Assembly (NCBI GenBank): GCA_025356445.1
Contig: JANXSZ010000011.1
Coordinates: forward strand, 1-64,000
Direction of reading: 5' to 3'
From: Betaproteobacteria bacterium
Lineage (GTDB): Bacteria; Pseudomonadota; Gammaproteobacteria; Burkholderiales; Burkholderiaceae_C
Length of the DNA stretch: 64,000 nucleotides
The notes below the pieces were generated by a model that saw nothing but the letters and a program-made list of their open reading frames with translations, made no database searches and was not told the origin of the DNA. This document shows, piece by piece, positions 26,378 to 37,383 of this stretch (the stretch's first letter is position 1; each line of letters starts with the position of its first letter). The translations under genes were made by a program, and so were the position numbers.

Positions 26378-27346
26378 TCAATCCGCAAACTGCCCCACAG
26401 CCCGGATGATGCCCCCCCATTTCACTGTTTCAGCCTCGACAAAGCGCTTATGCTCTGCTGGGTTTATACGGCTGTCGCTGATGACAGTCACGCCAAGGGC
26501 TTCCGAGCGTTTTAACAACTCAGGGTCTTTCAACGCCAGTTTCAAGGCCGCATTGAGCTTGTCTATAACGGCTTTGGGTGTGCCACGTGGTGCATAAAGT
26601 GCATGCCATACAGTGATGTTGAAGCCTTTCAACCCCGCTTCGTCCAACGTTGGCAGTTTGGCAAGTGTGGAATTGATTGATTTTTTGGTGGTGGCTACAG
26701 CGTAGGCCTTTACCTTACCGGATTCGATCTGTGGCACAGTATTTGTGGTTTGGTCGCACATCAAATCAACCTGCCCACTCGCTAAATCGGCCATGGCAGG
26801 GCCTGTGCCTTTGTAGGGCACGGTGGTCATGGGCAGTTTGAGTGCGCTTTGGAACAGCAAGCCACAAAGATGCGACGCTGAGCCTACGCCCGCATTGGCC
26901 AAGCTGGCGCGCCCGGGATTGGCACTGATCCATTTGATGAGCTCACCATAGTTGGCAGCTGGAAAATTGGCACGACCAATCAAGGTCATAGGTGCTTCGT
27001 TAACCATACCCAGGTAATCAAAATCGTCCAATGGACGGTAGACCAAGCTGCGGTACAACGCAGGAGCAGTCGCCATACCGATGTGGTGCAGCAGCAAGGT
27101 ATAGCCATCAGGCACGGCTTTGGCTACCCTGGCAGTACCGACGGTGCCACCTGAGCCTCCTGTATTTTCGACCGTGACGGCCTGACCCAAAGTCTTCCGA
27201 AGGCTTTCAGCCAAATCACGGGCAATGTGATCGGTGGGCCCTCCAGCCGCAAAGGGGACCACCAGGGTGACAGGCCGATCGGGATAATCGGCCAACGCCA
27301 TGGAAGCCATGAAAACGGCGGTAATGCTGATGAGAATATTTTTCAT
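26378..27346 (-). CDS. Bug-family periplasmic binding protein (TctC-like)
   Basis: The 322-residue product is a tripartite-tricarboxylate-transporter receptor of the Bug family, very numerous in Burkholderiales. It has a signal peptide (MKNILISITAVFMASMALA) and then YPDRPVTLVVPFAAGGPTDHIARDLAESL, the family's ligand-loop region, with DYPGMVNEA-like YLGMVNEAPMTLI and VPYKGTGPAMADLASGQVD further on. ATG 27346 follows GGAGA, which decides the start against an earlier in-frame codon. No TctA/TctB membrane genes are adjacent, so it is an orphan receptor; ligand unknown. It converges on the phosphatase remnant. Confidence 0.9.
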   Translation of the reverse strand: MKNILISITAVFMASMALADYPDRPVTLVVPFAAGGPTDHIARDLAESLRKTLGQAVTVENTGGSGGTVGTARVAKAVPDGYTLLLHHIGMATAPALYRSLVYRPLDDFDYLGMVNEAPMTLIGRANFPAANYGELIKWISANPGRASLANAGVGSASHLCGLLFQSALKLPMTTVPYKGTGPAMADLASGQVDLMCDQTTNTVPQIESGKVKAYAVATTKKSINSTLAKLPTLDEAGLKGFNITVWHALYAPRGTPKAVIDKLNAALKLALKDPELLKRSEALGVTVISDSRINPAEHKRFVEAETVKWGGIIRAVGQFAD

Positions 27347-27470
27347 TGAGTTGTCTCCGAATACAGCCCGAGCTGCATGGGCTAGCGGTATGCCCCAAGA
27401 ATAGAGCACGGCGGCATACTGCCCTTCAACGCATGCCCGTCACCGACGGTGGACACCACGTTCTAAGCGT

Positions 27471-28805
27471 TTAGCTGGCATTAACCGCCTGCACCAACCT
27501 GTCTGCACAGGTTTGTGCAACATAGGCATCCTGGGCTTCGACCATGACACGCAGCAAGGGTTCCGTACCGCTGGCACGGATGAGGACGCGGCCCGTATCG
27601 CCTAACTGGGCTTCGATAGCCTGGGTTTCTTCGGCCAAACGGGTGTTGCTTTTCCAGTCCTGGCCAGGTTGCAAGCGCACGTTGAGCAGCACTTGGGGAA
27701 ACAGCACCAACCCGTGCATCAACTCGGCCAGCGTTTTGCCACTGCGTACGCAAGCTTGCAGCACTTGCAGCGCAGAAATCAGGCCGTCGCCCGTGGTGTG
27801 CTTGTCCAGTGCCAGCAAGTGACCGGAGCCTTCGCCGCCAAGAAGCCAGCCGTTTTTCTCCAGCTCTTCAAGCACATAGCGGTCACCCACCTTGGCGCGT
27901 ACAAATTGCACACCTTTGGCTTTGAGCGCAAGCTCCACCGCCATGTTGGTCATCAACGTACCAACCACACCCGGCACCTTTTCACCTCTGGCCAGGCGCT
28001 CTACAGCCATCAGGTAAAGCACTTCATCACCATTGAAAAGGCGGGCTTTAGAGTCCACCAGTTGCAGGCGATCGGCATCGCCATCAAGCGCGACGCCGAA
28101 ATCAGCACGGTTGGCTTTGACGGCCTGAATCAGCGCTTTGGGGTGGGTGGCTCCTACGTCATCGTTGATGTTGAAACCATCGGGTGAACAACCAATGGAG
28201 ATCACCTCGGCACCCAGTTCGTGGAACACCATGGGAGCAATGTGGTACGCCGCACCGTTCGCGCCGTCCACCACAATGCGCAGGTTTTTGAGTGTCAAAT
28301 CATTGGCAAAGGTGCTTTTGCAAAATTCAATGTAGCGGCCTGCGGCATCGTCGAGGCGGCGCGCACGGCCAACGGCGTGCGAATCAACCCATTGGGGCGG
28401 CTCCTCCAGCAGGGCTTCAACGGCGGTTTCCCAAGCGTCATCGAGTTTGGCACCTTGCTTGTTGAAAAACTTGATCCCGTTGTCAGGGTAAGGGTTGTGG
28501 CTGGCGGAGATCACCACGCCCAGGCTGGCCCGCAGTGCGCGGGTGAGGTAGGCAACGCCAGGTGTGGGCAAAGGGCCAAGCAACACCACATCGACACCCG
28601 CTGAGTTAAAACCTGACTCCAGTGCGCTTTCCAACATGTACCCCGAAATACGGGTGTCCTTGCCAATCACGACGGTCGGGCGCTCTTCGGTTTGCTTGAG
28701 AACGCGACCGACCGAATGGGCCAATTTCAGCACGAAATCAGGCGTGATAGGGGCCTGCCCTACGGTGCCGCGAATGCCGTCGGTACCAAAGTATTTTCGG
28801 GTCAT
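27471..28805 (-). CDS. glmM: Phosphoglucosamine mutase
   Basis: The enzyme converts glucosamine 6-phosphate to glucosamine 1-phosphate, a committed step to UDP-GlcNAc for peptidoglycan and lipid A. The 444-residue protein starts [16 protein letters not shown] and has the phosphoserine loop [17 protein letters not shown] at about residue 100, the Mg-binding loop [10 protein letters not shown] and the sugar-binding GEGSGH, with C-terminal [14 protein letters not shown]. Length equals that of other GlmM proteins. ATG 28805 follows GGAGA. It stands 19 bases after folP in the conserved rlmE-ftsH-folP-glmM order, with which it is likely co-transcribed. Confidence 0.97.
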   Translation of the reverse strand: MTRKYFGTDGIRGTVGQAPITPDFVLKLAHSVGRVLKQTEERPTVVIGKDTRISGYMLESALESGFNSAGVDVVLLGPLPTPGVAYLTRALRASLGVVISASHNPYPDNGIKFFNKQGAKLDDAWETAVEALLEEPPQWVDSHAVGRARRLDDAAGRYIEFCKSTFANDLTLKNLRIVVDGANGAAYHIAPMVFHELGAEVISIGCSPDGFNINDDVGATHPKALIQAVKANRADFGVALDGDADRLQLVDSKARLFNGDEVLYLMAVERLARGEKVPGVVGTLMTNMAVELALKAKGVQFVRAKVGDRYVLEELEKNGWLLGGEGSGHLLALDKHTTGDGLISALQVLQACVRSGKTLAELMHGLVLFPQVLLNVRLQPGQDWKSNTRLAEETQAIEAQLGDTGRVLIRASGTEPLLRVMVEAQDAYVAQTCADRLVQAVNAS

Positions 28806-28824
28806 GTTGTCTCTCCAATAAGGT

Positions 28825-29724
28825 TCAAATCGTGTTTGAGATGTTGCTTTGCGCCTGCGTGGCCATCGCTTGCCACACCTGCAAGGCGGCTACCGTTTCG
28901 CGCACATCATGGACTCGCACGATGCTGGCGCCCTGCTGTATTGCAAGCAACGCAGCAACCACGCTGGGTACCAGACGTTGCCCAACGGCCAAACCGGTGA
29001 CAGCACCCAGTGACGATTTACGCGACCAGCCAATGAGTATCGGGTATCCGCTTGACAAGTATTCTGCTTGGTGTTGGAGCAGGCTGAAGTTCTGTGCAAC
29101 CGTTTTACCAAAGCCAATGCCCATATCCCAGGTGATTCGGGATTTATCGACACCTTGTGCAATCAGCGCGCGTGTTCTTTGCTCTAGAAATGAGCGTACT
29201 TCAGCACAAACTCCAGCTCCTTCGGCCGCAGGTGATGCCAGCATAGGCTTGAGTTGCATGGTTTTTGGCTCACCGTGCATGTGCATCAGGCAAACACCGC
29301 AATTGGCGTGCTGGGCGACCACATCCACGGCACTCGAGCCACCGTTGACCCCAGGCTGACGCAGTGCCCAAATGTCGTTGATGATGTCTGCACCCAAATC
29401 GAGTGCAGCCTGCATCACAGCGGCCTTGTAGGTGTCTACCGAGACAGGCACGCCCAGCGTCAAGGCATCACGCAAAACAGGCAGTACCCGGGCCAGCTCC
29501 TCCTCAACGGGCAGCGGTGGGGCACCAGGGCGGCTGGATTCACCACCTATATCCAAAATATGAGCGCCGTCGCGCACCAATTGCTCACAATGCGCAAGCG
29601 CGGTAGGACAGTCAGGATGTCGGCCACCGTCAGAAAATGAATCGGGTGTGACATTCACAATACCCATGATTTGGGGTTGCGACAAGTCAATGCGGTACCG
29701 GGTGGTTTGCCAGAAAAGCGACAT
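28825..29724 (-). CDS. folP: Dihydropteroate synthase
   Basis: The enzyme condenses p-aminobenzoate with 6-hydroxymethyl-dihydropterin diphosphate in folate synthesis and is the sulfonamide target. The 299-residue protein has the pterin-binding barrel signatures [16 protein letters not shown] (strand 1/loop 1), [12 protein letters not shown] (loop 2), [10 protein letters not shown] and [18 protein letters not shown] 29724 ([14 protein letters not shown]) is preferred; an upstream in-frame start would add a hydrophobic leader not expected in this cytoplasmic enzyme. It lies between ftsH and glmM, as in many proteobacteria. Confidence 0.95.
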   Translation of the reverse strand: MSLFWQTTRYRIDLSQPQIMGIVNVTPDSFSDGGRHPDCPTALAHCEQLVRDGAHILDIGGESSRPGAPPLPVEEELARVLPVLRDALTLGVPVSVDTYKAAVMQAALDLGADIINDIWALRQPGVNGGSSAVDVVAQHANCGVCLMHMHGEPKTMQLKPMLASPAAEGAGVCAEVRSFLEQRTRALIAQGVDKSRITWDMGIGFGKTVAQNFSLLQHQAEYLSSGYPILIGWSRKSSLGAVTGLAVGQRLVPSVVAALLAIQQGASIVRVHDVRETVAALQVWQAMATQAQSNISNTI

Positions 29725-29840
29725 CGTACAAAGATTGGGAGTCAAAAACGAGAAAAGGATCAGCGGAATCAAAGTCAGGAAATTTCTCCCTGCCCTCAAT
29801 ACCCCTGACCCCCAGGCCCAGTGGTTGAGCGAACTTGAAC

Positions 29841-31784
29841 TTATGCAGCAGTAGGTGCTGGATCAGGCTTCACGGCAGCAGGCACATCGCCACTGCCTGT
29901 ACCCGTGGTACCGGAGCCACCACCTGCAGCGGGAGGCACGCGAGGCGTCCAGTCTTTGGGTGGGCGTGGCTCTTTACTGGCCATGATGTCGTCAAGCTGG
30001 TCGCTGTCAATGGTTTCCCATTCCAGCAAGGCTTTGGCCATGGCGTGCATTTTGTCTTGGTTGTCTTCAATCAGTTTGCGGGCCAGCGAATACTGCATGT
30101 CAATAATACGGCGCACTTCGCTGTCCACCTTTTGCATGGTTTGCTCGCTCATGGTGGTTGTCTTGGTGACAGAGCGGCCCAAGAAGACCTCGCCTTCGTT
30201 TTCAGCGTAGACCATGGGGCCAAGGGCTTCGGTCATGCCATAGCGTGTCACCATGTCACGGGCAATGCCAGTGGCGCGCTCGAAATCATTGCTGGCACCC
30301 GTGGTCATTTGGTTCATGAACACTTCTTCAGCGATACGGCCACCGAACAACATACTGATTTGGCACAGCATGTATTCGCGGTCATAGCTGTAGCGGTCTT
30401 GAGCTGGCAAACTCATCGTTACACCCAGAGCACGGCCACGGGGAATGATGGTGACTTTGTGCACGGGGTCGCATTTGGGCAAAATTTTGCCAAGCAGCGC
30501 ATGGCCGGACTCATGGTAAGCCGTGTTACGACGCTCTTCCTCAGGCATCACCATGCTCTTGCGCTCTGGGCCCATGAAGATTTTGTCTTTGGCTTTTTCA
30601 AAATCTTGCATCTCGACGACTCGGGCATTGCGGCGGGCGGCCATCAGTGCGGCCTCATTGCACAGGTTGGCCAAATCAGCGCCACTCATGCCAGGGGTAC
30701 CACGGGCGATAACAGTGGGGTTCACATCCTGACTAACAGGCACTTTACGCATGTGAACGTTCAAGATTTGCTCACGGCCCCGAATATCGGGCAGCGTAAC
30801 GTAAACCTGACGGTCAAAACGGCCTGGACGCAACAAAGCGGCGTCCAGGATGTCAGGGCGATTGGTCGCAGCAACCACGATCACACCAACATTGGTCTCA
30901 AAGCCGTCCATCTCAACCAGCATCTGGTTCAGCGTTTGCTCGCGTTCGTCGTTACCGCCACCCAAGCCTGCGCCACGCTGGCGACCTACCGCGTCAATTT
31001 CGTCAATGAAGATGATGCAAGGCGCATTCTTTTTGGCGTTATCAAACATGTCACGCACCCGGGATGCGCCCACGCCGACAAACATTTCAACGAAATCAGA
31101 GCCTGAAATCGAGAAGAAAGGCACCTTGGCCTCACCGGCAATGCTCTTGGCCAGCAGGGTTTTACCTGTACCAGGAGGGCCGACCAACAGCAGGCCACGC
31201 GGAATGCGGCCACCGAGTTTTTGAAATTTGGTAGGGTCTTTCAAGAAATCGACGACTTCTTTGACCTCTTCTTTCGCTTCATCACATCCAGCTACATCAG
31301 CAAAAGTGACGGTGTTGTTGTTCTCATCCAGCAAGCGGGCCTTGCTTTTGCCAAAGCTGAACGCGCCACCCTTGCCACCACCTTGCATTTGGCGCATGAA
31401 GTACACCCAGACGCCAATCAACAGCAGCATGGGCCCCCAGCTGACCAGCAGGGTCATCAGGAGCGAACCTTCTTCGCGGGCCTTCACGTCGAACTTGACA
31501 TTGTTGGCGATCAGGTCGCCCACCAAGCCACGGTCAAGGTAGGTCGCGTTGGTGCGCACCTTGCGATCGTCCACCGTGGTAGCCACGATTTCAGACCCGC
31601 CTTGGCCTTCGGAGATGGTGGCCGTTTTAATGCGCTTACCGCGCACCTCTTCCAGAAAATCTGAATAACCCAGATAGCCTGCACTTGCAATGCCACCCCG
31701 GTTGTCAAACTGCTTAAAAATGGTAAAAAGCACAAGGGCGATTACCAGCCATACGGCCACTTTAGAAAACCACTGATTGTTCAA
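29841..31784 (-). CDS. ftsH: ATP-dependent zinc metalloprotease FtsH
   Basis: This membrane-anchored AAA+ protease degrades misfolded membrane proteins and regulators such as LpxC. Two transmembrane helices flank a periplasmic domain in the first 125 residues. The AAA module has Walker A GPPGTGKT, Walker [10 protein letters not shown] and the second region of homology [19 protein letters not shown]; the protease has the zinc motif HESGH. The 647-residue product is chosen to start at a TTG (31782-31784), because GGAG lies six bases upstream and translation then begins [13 protein letters not shown] as in homologues; an ATG eight codons earlier gives an unconserved extension. The C-terminus is Pro/Gly-rich. 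Confidence 0.96.
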   Translation of the reverse strand: MNNQWFSKVAVWLVIALVLFTIFKQFDNRGGIASAGYLGYSDFLEEVRGKRIKTATISEGQGGSEIVATTVDDRKVRTNATYLDRGLVGDLIANNVKFDVKAREEGSLLMTLLVSWGPMLLLIGVWVYFMRQMQGGGKGGAFSFGKSKARLLDENNNTVTFADVAGCDEAKEEVKEVVDFLKDPTKFQKLGGRIPRGLLLVGPPGTGKTLLAKSIAGEAKVPFFSISGSDFVEMFVGVGASRVRDMFDNAKKNAPCIIFIDEIDAVGRQRGAGLGGGNDEREQTLNQMLVEMDGFETNVGVIVVAATNRPDILDAALLRPGRFDRQVYVTLPDIRGREQILNVHMRKVPVSQDVNPTVIARGTPGMSGADLANLCNEAALMAARRNARVVEMQDFEKAKDKIFMGPERKSMVMPEEERRNTAYHESGHALLGKILPKCDPVHKVTIIPRGRALGVTMSLPAQDRYSYDREYMLCQISMLFGGRIAEEVFMNQMTTGASNDFERATGIARDMVTRYGMTEALGPMVYAENEGEVFLGRSVTKTTTMSEQTMQKVDSEVRRIIDMQYSLARKLIEDNQDKMHAMAKALLEWETIDSDQLDDIMASKEPRPPKDWTPRVPPAAGGGSGTTGTGSGDVPAAVKPDPAPTAA

Positions 31785-31836
31785 GCAAGGCTCCGAATAG
31801 AGAAACAAGGTCTACGTGAGACTTATTTTAGGCGTT

Positions 31837-32529
31837 TCAAGCCCCCGTAGGCAGCTTCAAGCCAAGTCCGACTAAAAACGTCTCAGAGGACTTGTCCCTT
31901 GAGGCTTTGGGCTTGATGGGTTTGACGGCTTTAAAGGTGGATTTGAACAGCTTCACCAGCTCGTCATAAGCGCCGCCATGGAACAATTTCACCACGAGCG
32001 CTCCCTCGGGTTTCATGTGTTTTTGGCTGAACTCAACCGCCAACTCCACCAGATGAACAATGCGTGCGGCGTCGGCAGAGGCGATACCGGAGAGGTTAGG
32101 TGCCATGTCAGAAACAACCACGTCGGCAAGCCTGCCCTGCATAGTTTGTTCCAATTCCTGGAGCACGCTGGCCTCACGGAAGTCACCCAACAAGAACTGC
32201 ACGCCTTCAATCGGCTTCATCGGCAAAATGTCCAACGCAATGATGGTGCCGTTCAATTCACCGATCGCGGCTCCTTTGGGCGAAAATTTACGCCGTACAT
32301 ACTGGCTCCAGGCACCGGGGGTACTGCCCAAATCGACAACCAAGTGACCTGGCTTGATAAGACCCAGTGTTTCGTCGATCTCTTTAAGCTTGTAGGCCGC
32401 ACGGGCGCGGTAGCCTTCCAGCGTGGCGAGCTTCACATAGGGGTCATTCACGTGGTCGTTAATCCACGCTCGATTGACTTTGCTACTGGCTTTGATGTTG
32501 ACCTTAGGGCTTTTTTGTGTTGATTTCAT
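31837..32529 (-). CDS. rlmE: 23S rRNA (uridine-2'-O)-methyltransferase RlmE
   Basis: The 230-residue FtsJ-family enzyme methylates the 2'-OH of U2552 in the A loop of 23S rRNA using S-adenosylmethionine. The SAM-binding motif is [15 protein letters not shown], the acidic motif [11 protein letters not shown] and the catalytic Lys in [23 protein letters not shown] supplies the first catalytic Lys of the K-D-K-E tetrad. ATG 32529 begins [15 protein letters not shown], a basic RNA-binding lead. It is upstream of ftsH by 52 bases and divergent from the yhbY-like gene, with 21 bases between the two starts, so their promoters must overlap each other's 5' ends. Confidence 0.95.
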   Translation of the reverse strand: MKSTQKSPKVNIKASSKVNRAWINDHVNDPYVKLATLEGYRARAAYKLKEIDETLGLIKPGHLVVDLGSTPGAWSQYVRRKFSPKGAAIGELNGTIIALDILPMKPIEGVQFLLGDFREASVLQELEQTMQGRLADVVVSDMAPNLSGIASADAARIVHLVELAVEFSQKHMKPEGALVVKLFHGGAYDELVKLFKSTFKAVKPIKPKASRDKSSETFLVGLGLKLPTGA

Positions 32530-32550
32530 ATTAGGCTCGATAATACGGGT

Positions 32551-33024
32551 ATGCCCCAAATACAACTGACTATTGCGCAACGCAAAGGCCACCGCGCCAA
32601 CGCCCACCATTTAAGCCCCGTCGTGATGATCGGTAACGATGGCCTGACGGCTGGCGTTAAAAAAGAAACCGATGCCGCGCTCAACGCGCACGGCCTCATT
32701 AAGGTCCGCGTACATGGTGATGACCGCACTGCCCGCGAGGCGATGTACCAGACCCTGTGCGACGAACTCAGCGCTGCACCGATCCAACACATCGGCAAAC
32801 TGCTGGTGCTGTGGCGTCCGATGCCAGAAAAAGAGCGTACCGTAGACGAAGACCGCATGCCCGGCCCACGTGACTTCAAGGTACTGAAATACAGCAAGCG
32901 CGGCGGTCAACGCCCTGAAGTCAAGACGCTGCGCGTATTAGGCAACCAGCGGCTGACGCAAGGCGGCACGGTGAAGCGATCTAAGCCTAAGCAAATCAGC
33001 GTTAAAAAACGCAGCCAAACTTAA
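32551..33024 (+). CDS. yhbY: YhbY/CRM-domain RNA-binding protein
   Basis: The 157-residue protein carries one CRM domain (about residues 5-95), a fold found in pre-50S ribosomal particles. It has [20 protein letters not shown], the GNDGLTAGV loop corresponding to GxxG, and [12 protein letters not shown] Lys/Arg-rich tail ([16 protein letters not shown]) extends it beyond the roughly 97-residue E. coli YhbY. It is the only plus-strand gene in this stretch, divergent from rlmE, as in many gammaproteobacteria and betaproteobacteria where yhbY faces rlmE-ftsH. A terminator follows. Confidence 0.88.
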   Translation: MPQIQLTIAQRKGHRANAHHLSPVVMIGNDGLTAGVKKETDAALNAHGLIKVRVHGDDRTAREAMYQTLCDELSAAPIQHIGKLLVLWRPMPEKERTVDEDRMPGPRDFKVLKYSKRGGQRPEVKTLRVLGNQRLTQGGTVKRSKPKQISVKKRSQT

Positions 33025-33046
33025 AACCCTTTCAAGCTGTTCTCCA

Positions 33047-33070
33047 GGCCACTTACCCGTGGCCTTTTTT
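33047..33070 (+). terminator. Rho-independent terminator after yhbY
   Basis: GGCCAC (33047-33052) and GTGGCC (33059-33064) flank a six-base loop and are followed by six T residues. It separates yhbY from the convergent DUF4149 gene. Confidence 0.85.
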
Positions 33071-33076
33071 ACGCCC

Positions 33077-33499
33077 TTACGCTTGGTCAGCCGGTGTGCC
33101 AGCCAACTTCCACAGTACCGCCGCGCTGCAAACCCACTGCACCAAGTACATCGCACTGCCCACACCATGCCAAAGCTTCAGGTTTTCACGGGCTACGATT
33201 CTTGGCGACACAGCAAATTCGTTGAGCGCTGCGAGCAACATACCAAACGCTACAAAAAAGAGGGCGTACTTCAGCCACTCAGATTTCACTTTACGTGCTT
33301 TTGACTGCAAAAGTACCATCAGCAATACGCCACACCCCAGCGACACCCAAGTCTGCACAGCAAACAGCTTAGCGGCCATATTACCCGCGATAGCCGGTGT
33401 GGCAAGTTGCATGAACAGCAGGGGTACCACCACAAATCCCAAGGTGGTCAGGCTCCCCCACCACAAGGCGGCGGCAAAGAGGGGCAGGCGTTGCCTCAA
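33077..33499 (-). CDS. DUF4149 membrane protein
   Basis: The 140-residue product has four hydrophobic helices ([54 protein letters not shown] and [18 protein letters not shown]). The conserved [15 protein letters not shown] and the [13 protein letters not shown] near the end fit the DUF4149 pattern seen in betaproteobacteria beside greA. Function unknown. The start is a TTG whose last two bases lie in the greA stop (TTGA), with AAGGTG about 10 bases upstream inside greA; this suggests translational coupling to greA. Confidence 0.8.
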   Translation of the reverse strand: MRQRLPLFAAALWWGSLTTLGFVVVPLLFMQLATPAIAGNMAAKLFAVQTWVSLGCGVLLMVLLQSKARKVKSEWLKYALFFVAFGMLLAALNEFAVSPRIVARENLKLWHGVGSAMYLVQWVCSAAVLWKLAGTPADQA

Positions 33500-33972
33500 A
33501 GGTAGGACACCTTCATGATCTCAAAGTGCTTGAGGCCACCCGGGGCTTGTACTTCAACGCTATCGCCTTCGTTCTTGCCGATCAAAGCGCGGGCGATGGG
33601 GCTACCGATATTGATGAAGCCCAGCTTCAAGTCGGCTTCGTCTTCGCCGACGATTTGGTACTTGACCTTGGCGCCGGAATCTTCGTCTTCCAGCTCAACG
33701 GTAGAGCCAAAAACAACACGACCACCAGCGTCCAATACAGAGGGATCAATGATTTGCGCCGCAGACAGCTTGCCATCAATCTCTTGAATACGGCCTTCGA
33801 TAAAACCTTGGCGCTCTTTGGCTGCGTCGTATTCGGCATTCTCGCTCAAGTCGCCTTGGGCGCGAGCCTCAGAAATCGCGTTGATGACCCAGGGCCGCTG
33901 AACGGTTTTGAGGTTGTGCAATTCGGCTTTGAGTTTTTCTGCGCCGCGCTTGGTAATAGGTAGGGTTGCCAT
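33496..33972 (-). CDS. greA: Transcription elongation factor GreA
   Basis: GreA rescues backtracked RNA polymerase by stimulating transcript cleavage. The 158-residue protein has the N-terminal coiled coil ([19 protein letters not shown], then [20 protein letters not shown] with the acidic tip residues) and a C-terminal globular domain ([35 protein letters not shown]). Length is the family standard. A Shine-Dalgarno GGAG precedes the ATG. It lies downstream of carA-carB and a GC-rich hairpin, and its stop overlaps the start of the DUF4149 gene. Confidence 0.97.
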   Translation of the reverse strand: MATLPITKRGAEKLKAELHNLKTVQRPWVINAISEARAQGDLSENAEYDAAKERQGFIEGRIQEIDGKLSAAQIIDPSVLDAGGRVVFGSTVELEDEDSGAKVKYQIVGEDEADLKLGFINIGSPIARALIGKNEGDSVEVQAPGGLKHFEIMKVSYL

Positions 33973-33992
33973 TTTTGATTCTCCAAAAGCAA

Positions 33993-34018
33993 ACCGCCGG
34001 GCGTTTGCGCCCGGCGGT
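33993..34018 (-). terminator. GC-rich hairpin between carB and greA
   Basis: ACCGCCGGGCG (33993-34003) and CGCCCGGCGGT (34008-34018) form a perfect 11-bp stem with a four-base loop. Read on the minus strand it is followed by TTTGCTTTT, an interrupted T run, so it could end or attenuate carAB transcription before greA. It lies about 20 bases upstream of the greA start. Confidence 0.6.
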
Positions 34019-34081
34019 AATGAGGTGTGAATTATGCCCGCAAAGGCCGATAGTTAGGCGATGCTATCTGGCGTTACGGCC

Positions 34082-37000
34082 TTAAGCCACCAGCTGCGCG
34101 TGCATTTCCTGCACTGAAATCACATCCAGCTTGTCCAGATATTTCATGCCTTCAACTGCAGCTTCAGCACCAGCAATCGTGGTGAAGGTGGTGACCCGTG
34201 CCAAGAGCGACGAGGTGCGAATTTGGCGTGAATCGGCAATCGCGTTACGGCGCTCTTCCACGGTGTTGATGACCAGGACAATCTCGTTGTTCTTGATCAT
34301 GTCCACCACGTGTGGACGGCCTTCAGTCACTTTGTTGACCGTTTTGCACGCAATGCCCGCAGCGGTGATGGCAGCAGCCGTACCTTTGGTCGCAACCATC
34401 TCAAAATTCATAGCAGCCAATGCCCGTGCCACTTCAACAGCACGCGGTTTATCGTTATTTTTCACCGTCAGGAAGGCTTTACCTGACGATGTGCCATCCG
34501 CCTTGTTCGGCTGCGGCAATTTTGTACCCGCACCCAGTTGGGATTTGACGAACGCCTCGCCAAACGTCTTGCCCACGCCCATCACCTCACCCGTGGACTT
34601 CATCTCAGGCCCGAGGATGGTGTCCACGCCAGGGAACTTGACGAAGGGGAACACAGCTTCCTTGACGCTGAAATACGGTGGAGTCACCTCGGCCCCAATG
34701 CCTTGCGAGGCGAGCGTCTGACCCACCATGCAGCGTGCGGCCACCTTGGCCAACTGCACACCGGTGGCCTTGCTGACGAAGGGAACAGTACGCGAAGCGC
34801 GGGGGTTGACCTCCAGCACATAAATCACGTCTTTACCATCGCGGTTTTGAATGGCAAACTGCACATTCATCAAGCCCACCACATTCAAGGCCTGGGCCAT
34901 CGCTGCGGTCTGGCGCTTGATTTCAGTGACGGTTTCAGCGGACAACGAATATGGCGGCAGCGAGCAGGCTGAATCGCCACTGTGGACGCCCGCTTGCTCG
35001 ATATGCTCCATCACGCCGCCGATGAAGGTTTTGCCTTCCACGTCACGCACACAGTCCACATCAGACTCAATCGCGTCGTTCAGGAAGCGGTCCAGCAGCA
35101 CAGGGGAATCATGCGACACCTTGACAGCTTCGCGCATGTAGCGCTCCAGGTCACGCTGCTCATGGACGATTTCCATCGCGCGGCCACCCAGCACGTAGCT
35201 GGGTCGCACCACCAACGGGTAGCCCAGCGCAGCGGCTTTTTCCAGCGCTTCAGGCTCGGTACGGGCCGTGGCGTTGGGTGGCTGGCGCAGGCCGAGTTCG
35301 TGCAACAGCTTTTGGAAGCGTTCGCGGTCTTCGGCAGCGTCGATCATGTCTGGGCTGGTGCCAATGATGGGCACGCCGTTGGCTTCCAGGTCAAGCGCGA
35401 GTTTGAGGGGCGTTTGGCCACCGTACTGCACGATCACGCCGAGTGGTTTTTCTTTGTCCACGATTTCCAGCACGTCTTCGAGCGTCAGTGGCTCAAAGTA
35501 CAGGCGATCACTGGTGTCGTAATCGGTAGAAACCGTCTCGGGGTTGCAGTTGACCATGATGGTCTCGTAGCCGTCTTCACGCATGGCCAGCGCAGCATGG
35601 ACACAGCAGTAGTCGAACTCGATGCCCTGCCCGATGCGGTTGGGGCCACCGCCCAACACCATGATTTTTTTGTTGTTGGTGGGCGCAGCTTCGCACTCTC
35701 CGCCTGCAAAACCATCGCCGTGGCCTTCGTACGTGGAGTACATGTAAGCGGTGTTGGTGGCGAATTCAGCGGCGCAGGTGTCCACGCGCTTATAGACCGG
35801 GCGCACGCCCAAAGCTTTGCGGGCGTTGCGCACAGCGGTATCGCTGGTTTTGAGCAACTTGGCCAAGCGGCGGTCAGGGAAGCCTTTTTTCTTCAAGGCA
35901 CGCAGCGTGGCGGCGTCCAGTGCGGCCAGCGCTTGGTCGCCCTTCTCTACCGTCAGTTGGTCCATTTCCAATTCGAGCTTGATAATTTGCTCGATCTGCA
36001 CCAAGAACCATTTGTCGATCTTGGTGATCGCGTACACCTCGTCCAGCGTCCAACCCGAGGCAAACGCATCACCCACGTACCAAATGCGATCAGGGCCGGG
36101 CGCGCCCAGCTCTTTTTCAAGCACTTCACGGTCTTGGGTTTTCTCGTTCATGCCATCCACGCCGACTTCCAGGCCTCGCAGTGCTTTTTGGAACGACTCT
36201 TGGAAGGTACGGCCCATGGCCATCACTTCACCGACGGACTTCATCTGCGTGGTCAAGCGCGAATCGGCAGTTGGAAATTTCTCAAACGCAAAACGCGGGA
36301 TCTTGGTGACCACGTAGTCGATGCTGGGCTCGAAACTGGCCGGTGTGGCACCGCCCGTGATGTCGTTGCGCAACTCGTCCAGCGTGTAGCCAATCGCCAA
36401 CTTGGCCGCGACCTTGGCAATCGGGAAACCCGTGGCTTTGGAGGCCAACGCAGAAGAACGCGACACACGCGGGTTCATCTCAATCACCACCATACGGCCA
36501 TCGACCGGATTGATGGAGAACTGCACGTTAGAACCACCAGTGTCCACGCCAATCTCACGCAGTACCGCCAGTGAGGCATTGCGCAAGATTTGGTATTCCT
36601 TGTCGGTCAACGTTTGCGCCGGAGCCACGGTGATCGAGTCCCCGGTGTGGACACCCATCGGGTCTAAGTTTTCAATCGAGCACACGATGATGCAGTTGTC
36701 CGCCTTGTCGCGCACCACTTCCATCTCGTACTCTTTCCAGCCCAAGAGCGACTCCTCAATCAGCAGCTCGTTGGTAGGCGACGCTTCCAGGCCACGCTTG
36801 CAAATCGTCTCGAATTCTTCGGCGTTGTAGGCAATGCCACCGCCTGTGCCTCCCAGCGTGAAGCTAGGGCGAATGACGGTGGGGAAACCCAGCGTCTTTT
36901 GCACGACCCACGCTTCGTCCATCGTGTGCGCAATACCGGAACGGGCCGAACCCAGACCGATTTTGGTCATGGCGTCTTTGAACTTCAGGCGGTCTTCGGC

Positions 37001-37375
37001 TTTGTCGATGGCCTCGGGTGTTGCACCGATCAGCTCAACGTTGTACTTTTCCAGCACGCCGTGGTGCCATAAGTCCAACGCGCAATTGAGCGCCGTTTGA
37101 CCTCCCATCGTGGGCAGAATGGCATCGGGCTTTTCCTTGGCGATGATTTTTTCAACCGTCTGCCAAGTGATCGGCTCGATGTAGGTTACATCCGCCGTAG
37201 CCGGGTCGGTCATGATCGTCGCAGGGTTGCTGTTGATCAAAATGACTTTGTAGCCCTCTTCACGCAAAGCCTTGCAGGCTTGCACGCCGGAATAATCGAA
37301 CTCACAGGCTTGGCCGATGATGATCGGACCTGCGCCGATGATGAGGATGGATTTAAGGTCAGTACGTTTTGGCAT
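34082..37375 (-). CDS. carB: Carbamoyl-phosphate synthase, large subunit
   Basis: CarB makes carbamoyl phosphate from bicarbonate, ATP and ammonia tunnelled from CarA, feeding pyrimidine and arginine synthesis. The 1097-residue protein has the expected two homologous halves, each with an ATP-grasp domain. The N-terminal half has [20 protein letters not shown] and [15 protein letters not shown]; the second half has [19 protein letters not shown] and [13 protein letters not shown]. It ends in an MGS-like allosteric domain of about 130 residues with [15 protein letters not shown]. It follows carA after eight bases. Confidence 0.98.
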   Translation of the reverse strand: MPKRTDLKSILIIGAGPIIIGQACEFDYSGVQACKALREEGYKVILINSNPATIMTDPATADVTYIEPITWQTVEKIIAKEKPDAILPTMGGQTALNCALDLWHHGVLEKYNVELIGATPEAIDKAEDRLKFKDAMTKIGLGSARSGIAHTMDEAWVVQKTLGFPTVIRPSFTLGGTGGGIAYNAEEFETICKRGLEASPTNELLIEESLLGWKEYEMEVVRDKADNCIIVCSIENLDPMGVHTGDSITVAPAQTLTDKEYQILRNASLAVLREIGVDTGGSNVQFSINPVDGRMVVIEMNPRVSRSSALASKATGFPIAKVAAKLAIGYTLDELRNDITGGATPASFEPSIDYVVTKIPRFAFEKFPTADSRLTTQMKSVGEVMAMGRTFQESFQKALRGLEVGVDGMNEKTQDREVLEKELGAPGPDRIWYVGDAFASGWTLDEVYAITKIDKWFLVQIEQIIKLELEMDQLTVEKGDQALAALDAATLRALKKKGFPDRRLAKLLKTSDTAVRNARKALGVRPVYKRVDTCAAEFATNTAYMYSTYEGHGDGFAGGECEAAPTNNKKIMVLGGGPNRIGQGIEFDYCCVHAALAMREDGYETIMVNCNPETVSTDYDTSDRLYFEPLTLEDVLEIVDKEKPLGVIVQYGGQTPLKLALDLEANGVPIIGTSPDMIDAAEDRERFQKLLHELGLRQPPNATARTEPEALEKAAALGYPLVVRPSYVLGGRAMEIVHEQRDLERYMREAVKVSHDSPVLLDRFLNDAIESDVDCVRDVEGKTFIGGVMEHIEQAGVHSGDSACSLPPYSLSAETVTEIKRQTAAMAQALNVVGLMNVQFAIQNRDGKDVIYVLEVNPRASRTVPFVSKATGVQLAKVAARCMVGQTLASQGIGAEVTPPYFSVKEAVFPFVKFPGVDTILGPEMKSTGEVMGVGKTFGEAFVKSQLGAGTKLPQPNKADGTSSGKAFLTVKNNDKPRAVEVARALAAMNFEMVATKGTAAAITAAGIACKTVNKVTEGRPHVVDMIKNNEIVLVINTVEERRNAIADSRQIRTSSLLARVTTFTTIAGAEAAVEGMKYLDKLDVISVQEMHAQLVA

Positions 37376-37383
37376 TTTTATTT

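Noticed and set aside
29835-31106. Plus-strand open frame of about 420 codons
   Set aside because: It lies wholly antisense to ftsH, whose AAA and zinc-protease motifs are intact; the antisense product has no recognisable motif.
34982-36574. Plus-strand open frame of about 530 codons
   Set aside because: It is antisense to carB, a certain gene; the translation is low in structure and rich in His, Val and Gly.
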